Source of the DNA: Mariniflexile litorale
Lineage (GTDB): Bacteria; Bacteroidota; Bacteroidia; Flavobacteriales; Flavobacteriaceae
Assembly (NCBI RefSeq): GCF_031128465.2
Contig: NZ_CP155618.1
Location: 2,427,501-2,491,500 of the forward strand
Reading direction: 5' to 3'
Length of the DNA stretch: 64,000 nt
The position numbers were made by a program, and so were the translations under genes. Numbering within the stretch: position 1 is the first letter of the stretch; each line of letters begins with the position of its first letter. This document shows, one piece after another, positions 27,945-36,027 of the stretch. A model generated the notes under the pieces. That model saw only the letters and a program-made list of their open reading frames with translations. It was not told the DNA's origin and ran no database searches.

Positions 27945-29441
27945 ATGGAAGAAAACAAGTCTAATTTTTCTCAAGAAGAAAACAAATTCAATAATGATAA
28001 GGCAGTTGATGAGAGTAAAAAAGCCGTAAAACAAGGAGTTATAGGTTTACTAACTAGTGTTAAACGTTTTTTTAAAGATTTATTAGATTTTCGTGAGGAC
28101 ACAGATCGTGATGCAACTATACAAGCCATAAAAAATGATATTCCGTTTAAAGGAGCAACCGCTTGGATTTTAGTTTGTTCTATTTTTGTAGCATCAGTTG
28201 GTCTTAATGCCAATTCTACAGCGGTTGTAATTGGAGCCATGTTAATTTCGCCGTTAATGGGACCTATTTTAGGTATAGGTTTATCGGTATCTATTAATGA
28301 TGTTGATACATTAAAGAAATCATTAATTAATTTTGGTGTGATGATTTTGCTAAGTGTTTTAACGGCATTTTTATTTTTTTGGTTATTTCCATTAAGTGAA
28401 GAATCTTCAGAATTATTAGCCAGAACACAACCCGATATTCGCGATGTATTAATTGCTTTTTTTGGTGGTTTAGCCTTAATTATTGCTCGGACCAAAAAAG
28501 GCACTATTGCTTCTGTAATTTTCGGTGTTGCCATTGCGACAGCTTTAATGCCACCGTTATGCACTGTCGGTTACGGACTCTCGGTAGCCGTAGATGATGA
28601 TTTTGGTAAAGGTATGCGGTTTGCCCTTGGTGCTTTATATTTGTTTACCATTAACACCATTTTTATTGCTTTAGCTACGTTTTTAGTTGTAAAAGTTTTA
28701 AACTTTCCCATGCTTAAGTATGCCAATTCTGCTAAAAGAAGACTTACGGGTAGAATAGCCACTTTTTTAGCAATAATAGTGATGATACCTGCTATGTGGA
28801 CTTTTGTAAAAGTGTTAAGTGAAAGTAGATTTGAAAGAGATGCGAGAAATTATATAAATAAAGAATTGAGTGCTCTGCCACATGCGTCTTATATCATAAC
28901 AAACTCCTCTTATAAATATTCTGATGACGATGAGGTATTATCTTCTATAGAACTCAATACATTTGGGTTGGATGAAATACCGGAGAGTACTATTGCACTC
29001 CTTAAAGATAGATTGAAAAATTACGACGCTTTAAAAAATACTAATTTAATTTTTAATCAGAATAAAAGTAAAAATCTTGATAATTTGAAGTATATGGAGC
29101 AAATTAGATATCGAGATTCAATAGACATGCTATCGCAATCAGAGAAGATAGTATTTCTTGAAGGGAAGTTAAAGGGGTTAGCGAAGCTTGAAGCGCAACA
29201 AATCCCGTTTGATGAGTTAACAAAAGAAGTGAAAATTAACTATGAAGATGTGTCTAGATTAGAATATGCTACCGTAATAACCTCAAACTTTTCTAAAATT
29301 GATACTCTTTCGGTTTTTACAATAAAATGGAATAATAAATCTATTAAAGAAGCTGATATTTTAAAGCAACAAAATAAATTAGAACGTTGGTTAAAGCAGC
29401 GATTTGATTTAGATAGTTTAATTATTAAACGCGAAAAGTAG
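27945..29441 (+). CDS. DUF389 multi-spanning membrane protein
   Basis: A 498-residue protein. A cytoplasmic N-terminus (about 1-65) precedes about seven membrane segments (about 68-290), with the signature SVGLNANSTAVVIGAMLISPLMGPILGIG of the DUF389 family. A C-terminal soluble half (about 290-498) contains Lys/Glu-rich, possibly coiled-coil stretches. The family's function is unknown; it is widespread in membranes of bacteria and archaea. The stop is 2 bases before the RDD gene, so the two are one transcript. Confidence 0.88.
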   Translation: MEENKSNFSQEENKFNNDKAVDESKKAVKQGVIGLLTSVKRFFKDLLDFREDTDRDATIQAIKNDIPFKGATAWILVCSIFVASVGLNANSTAVVIGAMLISPLMGPILGIGLSVSINDVDTLKKSLINFGVMILLSVLTAFLFFWLFPLSEESSELLARTQPDIRDVLIAFFGGLALIIARTKKGTIASVIFGVAIATALMPPLCTVGYGLSVAVDDDFGKGMRFALGALYLFTINTIFIALATFLVVKVLNFPMLKYANSAKRRLTGRIATFLAIIVMIPAMWTFVKVLSESRFERDARNYINKELSALPHASYIITNSSYKYSDDDEVLSSIELNTFGLDEIPESTIALLKDRLKNYDALKNTNLIFNQNKSKNLDNLKYMEQIRYRDSIDMLSQSEKIVFLEGKLKGLAKLEAQQIPFDELTKEVKINYEDVSRLEYATVITSNFSKIDTLSVFTIKWNNKSIKEADILKQQNKLERWLKQRFDLDSLIIKREK

Positions 29442-29443
29442 CT

Positions 29444-29854
29444 ATGGAGGAAGAAAAATATTCAAAATTATTTACTAGAATTAAAGCTGCTTTTGTTGAT
29501 GCTTTGGAGCTTATTATCTTAATGTATTCCGCTACAGAAATTTTTAATTTGATTGAAATGATTCCTAATTATATAAGAATATGCGTTTTTGTGTTTTTAT
29601 TCTTGCTTTACGAACCAATTCTTATTTCTGTGTTCGGGGCTACTGTAGGACACTTTTTTAATGATATTGTTGTTAAGAGGGATGGTGACGAACAAAAAAA
29701 TGTATTATTTCCTAAGGCAATATTTCGATTTATTTTTAAATTTTTTTTAGGATGGGTTTCTCTTTTAACAATAAGTAGTAATGAAAAAAGAAAAGCTATA
29801 CATGATTATGTAGGAGGTTCAGTTGTTTTAAATTTTAATAGGATAAAAACTTAA
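29444..29854 (+). CDS. RDD family membrane protein
   Basis: A 136-residue protein with an RDD-like layout: an Arg/Asp region near the start of membrane segment 1 (RIKAAFVDALELIILMY), a second hydrophobic stretch (FVFLFLLYEPILISVFGATVGHF) and a third (FKFFLGWVSLLTIS), ending near KRKAIHDYVGGSVVL, a typical RDD finish. Function is unknown; some family members affect sodium or proton exchange. It is coupled to the DUF389 gene (2-base gap) and converges on the lipid-transporter operon. Confidence 0.8.
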   Translation: MEEEKYSKLFTRIKAAFVDALELIILMYSATEIFNLIEMIPNYIRICVFVFLFLLYEPILISVFGATVGHFFNDIVVKRDGDEQKNVLFPKAIFRFIFKFFLGWVSLLTISSNEKRKAIHDYVGGSVVLNFNRIKT

Positions 29855-29876
29855 TATCCATTATAAAAATGATTTT

Positions 29877-30644
29877 TTACTGTCTCTCTTCAATATACAT
29901 TTGGCGTACTTTTTTCATTAATTCAGAAGAATAAACAAAATCGGTTACAACTTCATTGTCCGTTTTAAAAATGGTTTTGTTCGAACCCTCCCAAGCTTTT
30001 AAACCATTTTTTAAAAACACTATTTTTTCACCTATTTGCATCACAGAATTCATATCGTGCGAGTTTATTACAGTGGTAATATTATATTCTTCGGTAATTT
30101 CTTTGATAAGATTATCTATAACTATAGATGTTTTTGGATCTAAGCCAGAGTTTGGCTCATCACAAAATAAGTATTTAGGTTTATTTACAATAGCTCTGGC
30201 AATAGCTACACGTTTTTGCATACCACCCGAAGCTTCACTGGGTTTCTTTTTATGAGCATCTGATAAATTTACACGGTTTAAAACAAAATCCACCCGGTCT
30301 TCCATTTCACTTTTACTCTGGTTGGTAAACATTCGGAGTGGGAACATCACATTTTCGGCAATTGTCATGGAGTCAAATAAAGCACTTCCTTGAAATACCA
30401 TGCCTATTTCACCTCTTAAATTACGTTTTTCATCTTCCGTTAATTGAGATAATATTTTACCATCATACGCAATGCAACCTTCTTCATAGTCAAATAAGCC
30501 TAATAAGCATTTTAAAAACACGGTTTTACCTGAGCCACTTTGACCAATAATTAAATTAGTTTTTCCTTTTTCAAACGTAGTACTAATGCCTTTTAAAACT
30601 TCAACACCACTAAACGACTTATGTAAATCTTTAACTTCTATCAT
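29877..30644 (-). CDS. mlaF: ABC transporter ATP-binding protein, MlaF-like
   Basis: A 255-residue ATPase with Walker A GQSGSGKTVFLK, signature ASGGMQKRVAIARAI, Walker B YLFCDEPNSGLDP and switch His in INSHDM. The ASGGMQ form of the signature is typical of MlaF, which powers phospholipid transport between inner and outer membranes. Its start overlaps the stop of the MlaE-like permease gene by one base (TAATG), so the two are translationally coupled. No MlaD gene is next to it. Confidence 0.9.
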   Translation of the reverse strand: MIEVKDLHKSFSGVEVLKGISTTFEKGKTNLIIGQSGSGKTVFLKCLLGLFDYEEGCIAYDGKILSQLTEDEKRNLRGEIGMVFQGSALFDSMTIAENVMFPLRMFTNQSKSEMEDRVDFVLNRVNLSDAHKKKPSEASGGMQKRVAIARAIVNKPKYLFCDEPNSGLDPKTSIVIDNLIKEITEEYNITTVINSHDMNSVMQIGEKIVFLKNGLKAWEGSNKTIFKTDNEVVTDFVYSSELMKKVRQMYIEERQ

Positions 30645-31387
30645 TAACTTAAAAGCATTTGAGTTAGGAAATAATTTAAAAGAATAATAACCACGCTAGT
30701 CCATACAAACGATGTGGTACTTGCTTTTCCTACTTCAAGAGCGCCACCTTTCATGTAATATCCGTGAAAAGCGGGGATAGTGGCTAATATAAAAGCAAAA
30801 ACAAAGGTTTTTATAAATGCATAGGTAATGTGAAAAGGAATAAAATCTGTTTGTATGCCATAAATATAATCTTCTAACGAGCTAAAACCACCATAAACAC
30901 AAGCAACCATACCTCCTAAAATACCTAAAAACATACCAATAGCAATCGCAAAAGGGTATAGCATTAAAGCCACTGCTTTTGGGAAAACAAGATAATTTAA
31001 TGAGTTTATACCCATAACTTCTAAAGCATCAATTTGTTCGGTAACACGCATGGTACCAATACTAGAGGTGATAAAAGATCCTACTTTTCCTGCCATAATT
31101 ACAGAAGTAAAAGTAGGAGCGAATTCTAATATTACCGATTGTCTGGTAGCAAACCCCACCAAATATTTAGGAATTAGTGGGTTGCTTATGTTTAATGCCG
31201 TTTGAATGGTAATAACACCACCCACAAAAAACGATATAAAAGCAATGATGCCTAAGGAACTTATAATTAAATCATCAATGTCCTTAAATATTAACTTTTT
31301 CATCACAGACCATTTGGTAGGTTTGCGAAACATTTCAGCAATCATTATAAAATAAGCACCAATATTATGTAGATAGGTCATAATCAA
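30644..31387 (-). CDS. mlaE: ABC transporter permease, MlaE family
   Basis: A 247-residue MlaE-type permease with about five membrane segments and the conserved loops SVIMAGKVGSFITSSIGTMRVTEQIDALEVMGIN and YLVFPKAVALMLYPFAI. It forms the inner-membrane channel of a lipid transporter with the ATPase encoded immediately downstream. In Bacteroidota the family is thought to help keep outer-membrane lipid asymmetry; this is by homology only. Confidence 0.92.
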   Translation of the reverse strand: MIMTYLHNIGAYFIMIAEMFRKPTKWSVMKKLIFKDIDDLIISSLGIIAFISFFVGGVITIQTALNISNPLIPKYLVGFATRQSVILEFAPTFTSVIMAGKVGSFITSSIGTMRVTEQIDALEVMGINSLNYLVFPKAVALMLYPFAIAIGMFLGILGGMVACVYGGFSSLEDYIYGIQTDFIPFHITYAFIKTFVFAFILATIPAFHGYYMKGGALEVGKASTTSFVWTSVVIILLNYFLTQMLLS

Positions 31388-31486
31388 TTTTAATAGTGCT
31401 AAAGTAAAAAAAAGTTAGAGGTATTTAACTTTAATTTTAAATTAAGATATTTTAAAATCTGTATTTTTGAATCATATTTAATTGTT

Positions 31487-33148
31487 ATGATGAAAAATAC
31501 CGCTTGCGCCATATTCGCAGTTCTTTTAATTTTTTCGTGTAAAGCCCAAAGTGAAACGATTTCAACTAAAAGTAAAAATTTTAATAGTGAAAAACCAAGG
31601 CTTGTTGTTGGTATTGTGGTAGACCAAATGCGTTACGATTATTTAACACGTTTTTACAATAAATACGGAGAAGGTGGTTTTAAACGAATGATGAATGAAG
31701 GATTTAATTGCAAAAACAGTCATTATAATTATGTGCCTACTTATACAGGTCCTGGCCATGCTTCGGTTTATACGGGTACCACTCCAAAATATCATGGTAT
31801 TATTGCTAATGATTGGTATGATAAAGAAATAAAGAAAAGTGTGTATTGTGCAGGTGATGATAGTGTACAATCTGTTGGAGCTGAAACGGAAGATGGACAA
31901 ATGTCTCCACACCGAATGAAGTCTACAACTTTTTCAGATGAAAACCGTTTATTTACACAAATGCGTGGCAAAACCATAGGGATATCAATAAAAGATAGAG
32001 GTGCTATTTTACCTGCGGGTCATACCGCTAATGCGGCGTATTGGTTTTATGGAAAAGATAAAGGAGATTTTATTACTAGTAGTTTTTATATGAATAGTTT
32101 GCCTAATTGGGTAAATGAATTTAATAATTCAAATGTGGCAGCTTCTTATTTGAAACCATGGAATACTTTATACGATATTTCAACTTATGTAGAAAGTGGA
32201 AGCGATTTGAATGATTTTGAAGGTAGCTTCAAAGGAAAAGAAACAGCAACATTTCCATACGATTTAGCAGCCTTAAAAGATGCAAATGGTGGTTTTGATA
32301 TTATAAAATCTACAGCATATGGTAATAGTATTGTGGCCGATTTTGCAATAGCAGCGATAAAAGGGGAGCAATTAGGACAAGATGATGATACCGATGTGTT
32401 TGCTATAAGTTTTTCAAGTACCGATTATGTTGGGCATAAATTTGGCGTAAATTCTAAAGAAATTGAAGATACCTATATTCGTTTAGATAAAGATTTAGAG
32501 CGCATATTTAAAATGTTAGATACAACTGTAGGCAAAGATGCGTATACTGTTTTTTTAACAGCAGATCATGCAGCGGTAGATGTGCCTTCCTATCTGAAAA
32601 GTGTTAAAATACCAGCAGGTTACGTGGATACTAAAATTCAAAAAGAAAAACTGAATCAATTCATGGAATCAAGATTTAAATCGTCTAGCTTAATTGAAAG
32701 TATAAGTAATAATCAAATATTTTTAGATAGAAATAAAATTAATGAACTTGGTTTAAATTTAGATGATGTTCAACAAGCCATCGTAAATGAAATGATTACT
32801 TATAAGTATATTGATAAAGCATATACAGCAACAGTTATGAATTCAACGTCATTTACAACAGGAATTGAAGCATTGCTGCAAAATGGATTTAGCCAAAAAC
32901 GTTCAGGAGATGTGCTTTTTGTTTATGATGCGGCTTATATTTCATACAGTAAAACAGGTTCTACACACGGGTCTGGTTTTGATTATGATACACACGTGCC
33001 CCTTTTATTCTTCGGAAAAGGTATTAAGCATGGTGAAAATTTAAAGAAAACCGAAATCACCGATATTGCTCCCACCATGTCAGCACTTCTAGGAATCAGT
33101 TTTCCTAACGGAGCTACAGGGCAACCTTTAGAATTTGTTTTAGATTAG
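31487..33148 (+). CDS. pafA: Alkaline phosphatase, PafA-like
   Basis: A 553-residue enzyme of the alkaline phosphatase superfamily. It has an N-terminal export signal with a possible lipobox (IFS|C at Cys18), then metal ligand Asp46 in VVDQMRYDY and probable nucleophile Thr87 in PTYTGPGHASVYTG. Further metal-site stretches are SSTDYVGHKFG, TADHAAVDVPS and GSTHGSGFDYDTHVP. PafA of Bacteroidota is a calcium-dependent, phosphate-insensitive phosphatase that releases phosphate from organic esters outside the cytoplasm. A -7-like box (TATTTTTG, 31462-31469) precedes it. Confidence 0.92.
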   Translation: MMKNTACAIFAVLLIFSCKAQSETISTKSKNFNSEKPRLVVGIVVDQMRYDYLTRFYNKYGEGGFKRMMNEGFNCKNSHYNYVPTYTGPGHASVYTGTTPKYHGIIANDWYDKEIKKSVYCAGDDSVQSVGAETEDGQMSPHRMKSTTFSDENRLFTQMRGKTIGISIKDRGAILPAGHTANAAYWFYGKDKGDFITSSFYMNSLPNWVNEFNNSNVAASYLKPWNTLYDISTYVESGSDLNDFEGSFKGKETATFPYDLAALKDANGGFDIIKSTAYGNSIVADFAIAAIKGEQLGQDDDTDVFAISFSSTDYVGHKFGVNSKEIEDTYIRLDKDLERIFKMLDTTVGKDAYTVFLTADHAAVDVPSYLKSVKIPAGYVDTKIQKEKLNQFMESRFKSSSLIESISNNQIFLDRNKINELGLNLDDVQQAIVNEMITYKYIDKAYTATVMNSTSFTTGIEALLQNGFSQKRSGDVLFVYDAAYISYSKTGSTHGSGFDYDTHVPLLFFGKGIKHGENLKKTEITDIAPTMSALLGISFPNGATGQPLEFVLD

Positions 33149-33155
33149 TTTTAAT

Positions 33156-33965
33156 TTGAGTAAAAAAACAAAATATACCTTACTGTCTTTAATAATTGTG
33201 TTTGCAGTTTACGGCTACGAGCATTTTCTAAAAGTAGAAGAGCAAGCTGAAGTTGTTGGTGACGGTAAAGAAGTTAAAAATAATACCAACGAATACTTTT
33301 TGCCTACAAGTACTACAGGACAAATTGTGCATCATGAAGGCTATTCTCTTTCTTACAGTGAACCACATGAGCAAGCAGAGTGGGTCGCTTACGAGTTAAA
33401 AAAATCAGATCTTTCAAATTCAAATTTTAAACGTCCTTATTTTGAAATAGATGCCGCTGTGAAAACGGGAGCGGCTAATTGGCGAAATTATAAAAATTCG
33501 GGATACGACCGTGGGCATTTGTGTCCAGCAGCTGATAGAAAGTATAGCCAAGCAGCCCATGACGAAACGTTTTTAACAAGTAATATTACCCCACAAGAAC
33601 ATGCCTTTAATTCTGGAATATGGAATACTTTAGAACAAAAAGTGCGTTATTGGGCAAATAAGTATGATGGCGTTTTTGTTGTTACAGGAGGTGTTTTAAG
33701 TGGTAATATGAAAACTATTGGAGATGAAAGCGTAGCTGTGCCTAATCAGTTTTATAAAGTGTTGATTGATATAAATTCGGGAAAAGTAAAAATGATCGCT
33801 TTTTTAATGCCTCATGAGAATGTTAGTAAACCTTTGTATGAATTTGTGGTTTCGGTTGATTCTATTGAAAAATTAACTGGCATCGATTTCTTTTCACAAT
33901 TAGAAGATACCTTAGAAAATAAGTTAGAAGCTTCGAGCAGTTATAAAGAATGGAGTTTCAAATAG
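33156..33965 (+). CDS. DNA/RNA non-specific endonuclease, secreted or membrane-anchored
   Basis: A 269-residue NucA-type nuclease. A short N-terminal hydrophobic segment (about 7-21) is followed by the nuclease domain with catalytic motif YDRGHLCPAADR (general-base His in DRGH) and metal-site Asn in TSNITPQEHAFNSGIW. The start is TTG at 33156; there is no nearby ATG in frame. It is 8 bases after pafA. Together they could release phosphate and nucleotides from extracellular DNA, which is inference from neighbourhood. Confidence 0.9.
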   Translation: MSKKTKYTLLSLIIVFAVYGYEHFLKVEEQAEVVGDGKEVKNNTNEYFLPTSTTGQIVHHEGYSLSYSEPHEQAEWVAYELKKSDLSNSNFKRPYFEIDAAVKTGAANWRNYKNSGYDRGHLCPAADRKYSQAAHDETFLTSNITPQEHAFNSGIWNTLEQKVRYWANKYDGVFVVTGGVLSGNMKTIGDESVAVPNQFYKVLIDINSGKVKMIAFLMPHENVSKPLYEFVVSVDSIEKLTGIDFFSQLEDTLENKLEASSSYKEWSFK

Positions 33966-33974
33966 TCTTTTTCA

Positions 33975-34823
33975 TTATTTGAATTTATTCAACATGCCTT
34001 TCCAGCGTAAATCTCGAATAAATACCCCCTCTTCTTCTGTTACCAGAAAATCAATATGATTCTTTTTTGCTTTAAAATAGCCCGATATATAGTCTTTAAA
34101 TAAACCAAAGCTTCTTTTTTTATAAGCTAATTTTAAGGCGGAAATAAAGGTAATTACAAAACCATAACGCATTTTGTACATAGCTTCTCCTTGTAAATAT
34201 TTAGAAGCTTTATTGTAGCTAATGCCCGTTGGTTTTAAATGTTTTACATGAAGAGATTCGTCTGTTAAAATATCCCAACCATAAAATTTTGCAAGCAACT
34301 CATCAACGGTGTCCCAACCCATAGAAGGTTTTAATTTTCCTATTTGTAAAAAACACGCTTTTCTATAGGCTTTTAAAGCACCTCGAATATGGTCTTTCCG
34401 AGTTAAATTTTCCAATATCCAGTTGCCATTTTTTTCAATGTAACAAAAGCCTGCAGCCATTCCTAGGTTTTTGTTGTTATTAAAATGAATAGAAAGTTGT
34501 TCTAAATAATTGTGAGGAAAAATTAAATCGGCATCAAATTTACATAGTACATCATAATCTTCACCCAAAATTTCATAACCTTTATAAAATGCATTAATAA
34601 TTTTGGATCCTGGTAAATGTTCATTTGAAGATTGTGAATTAAGCAATTCAATATTTGTATATTTCAAAACGTAATCTTCAATAATGTTCTGAGTTGCATC
34701 GGTTGAGTTGTCATTTACAACCACGACACGTTTAGGTTGAAGAGTTTGGTTTATTAACGAATCTAAGGTTAATCCAATGACACTTGCTTCGTTGTGAGCG
34801 GGAATAATGATGTAAAAGTTCAA
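33975..34823 (-). CDS. Glycosyltransferase family 2
   Basis: A 282-residue GT-A-fold enzyme. It opens IIPAHNEASVIGLTLDSL, with VVVVNDNSTDAT for nucleotide-sugar binding and the metal site CKFDADLIFP. It should add a sugar to a glycan or lipid acceptor at the inner face of the membrane; donor and acceptor are unknown. It diverges from the deacetylase gene and may belong to the small glycan-modification island at 34-40 kb. Confidence 0.88.
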   Translation of the reverse strand: MNFYIIIPAHNEASVIGLTLDSLINQTLQPKRVVVVNDNSTDATQNIIEDYVLKYTNIELLNSQSSNEHLPGSKIINAFYKGYEILGEDYDVLCKFDADLIFPHNYLEQLSIHFNNNKNLGMAAGFCYIEKNGNWILENLTRKDHIRGALKAYRKACFLQIGKLKPSMGWDTVDELLAKFYGWDILTDESLHVKHLKPTGISYNKASKYLQGEAMYKMRYGFVITFISALKLAYKKRSFGLFKDYISGYFKAKKNHIDFLVTEEEGVFIRDLRWKGMLNKFK

Positions 34824-34966
34824 AGTTTAAAAAGTTTAATTTCAAATTTAACTTATATTGATAGTATAGCGTTAGTTAATCCGTTTTTTATTTTACAAAT
34901 AAAGTGTCTTTAAGTAAAAAGATTAATCACTATTTTTGAAATTAATAAAGCTATGGTGTATTTGTT

Positions 34967-35962
34967 ATGGGGATTATAAAAAATATTTTGTATAAGATGT
35001 CAAATCGAGCATTTTTATCAAAATTTAAAGCGCAAACAATTTTTCCTTATTATCATCTAGTAAGGGATACTGATGTAGCACATATTGAAAATTTATATTT
35101 ATTTAAGAATACAAAGCAATTTTTAAATGATATTCAGATATTGAAAACTAATTATAAAGCTTTAAATCCTAGAGATTTATTAAATAATAACGTTTCAAAT
35201 AACAGTTTTTTGCTTTCTTTTGATGATGGTTTACAAGAAATTCATTCAGTAATATACCCTATTTTAAAGCAACAAGGTTTAAAAGCTATATTCTTTGTAA
35301 ATCCAAATTTTATAGATAACAATGAAGGGCTATATAAGCATTATATAAGTATTATTTTAAAACAGTTGAAGGACACAGGTTTTGAAAAAAATGTTTTAGA
35401 TAAAATAGGAGCCATATTTTCTTTTACATCCAATTCCACTGAAGAATTCAAAAAGAAATTTATAAATATCAAATTTTCTGAAAGAGAAAAAGTAAATGAT
35501 GTGCTCGATTTATTAAAGATTGATATTAGAGACTATTTAAAAGAACAAAAAGTTTACATTTCAAAAGAACAAATACAAGAAATGTTAGATGATGGCTTCT
35601 ATTTCGGGGGGCATACGATGAGTCATCCGCCTCTTATTCAATTATCTCAAGAAGAACAAACATTAGAAATAATTAATTCTATAGATTGGTTAAAACAAAA
35701 TTTCAATATTAATTATTCCTTATTTGCATTTCCATTCTCAGATAGAGCCATCTCAAAAAAAGTGTTAGAGAAATTGTTTGAATACGATCCTAATGTAAAA
35801 ATATTTGGCAATTCTGGTTTAAAGAAAGATATGGACAAGCGGATTATTCAGAGATTTTCTTTAGAAAACCCAAATAAGGAAACAGAAAAACAGATTGTTA
35901 CAGAAAACATGTATAAGTATTTCAATAAAGTTATAAGAAAATATCATATTAAACGAAAGTGA
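34967..35962 (+). CDS. Polysaccharide deacetylase family protein (NodB homology)
   Basis: A 331-residue protein with the NodB pattern: LLSFDDGLQEIHS (catalytic and metal Asp pair, about 86-91), AIFFVNPNFID, and the metal-binding GGHTMSHPPL. It likely removes N- or O-acetyl groups from a cell-surface glycan or glycolipid. No signal peptide is evident, so a cytoplasmic substrate is likely. A -7-like box (TATTTTTG, 34931-34938) lies 28 bases upstream. It is followed by the FkbH-like gene 65 bases on. Confidence 0.85.
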   Translation: MGIIKNILYKMSNRAFLSKFKAQTIFPYYHLVRDTDVAHIENLYLFKNTKQFLNDIQILKTNYKALNPRDLLNNNVSNNSFLLSFDDGLQEIHSVIYPILKQQGLKAIFFVNPNFIDNNEGLYKHYISIILKQLKDTGFEKNVLDKIGAIFSFTSNSTEEFKKKFINIKFSEREKVNDVLDLLKIDIRDYLKEQKVYISKEQIQEMLDDGFYFGGHTMSHPPLIQLSQEEQTLEIINSIDWLKQNFNINYSLFAFPFSDRAISKKVLEKLFEYDPNVKIFGNSGLKKDMDKRIIQRFSLENPNKETEKQIVTENMYKYFNKVIRKYHIKRK

Positions 35963-36027
35963 TATTTATATTTACAATAAAGTCAAAACGCCCTACCTGT
36001 TTTTAGTACTAGGCACTTTAAATAAAC

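Noticed and set aside
27971-28564. A 197-residue open frame antisense to the DUF389 gene
   Set aside because: The plus-strand frame has the DUF389 signature and membrane segments; the antisense product has no recognisable feature.
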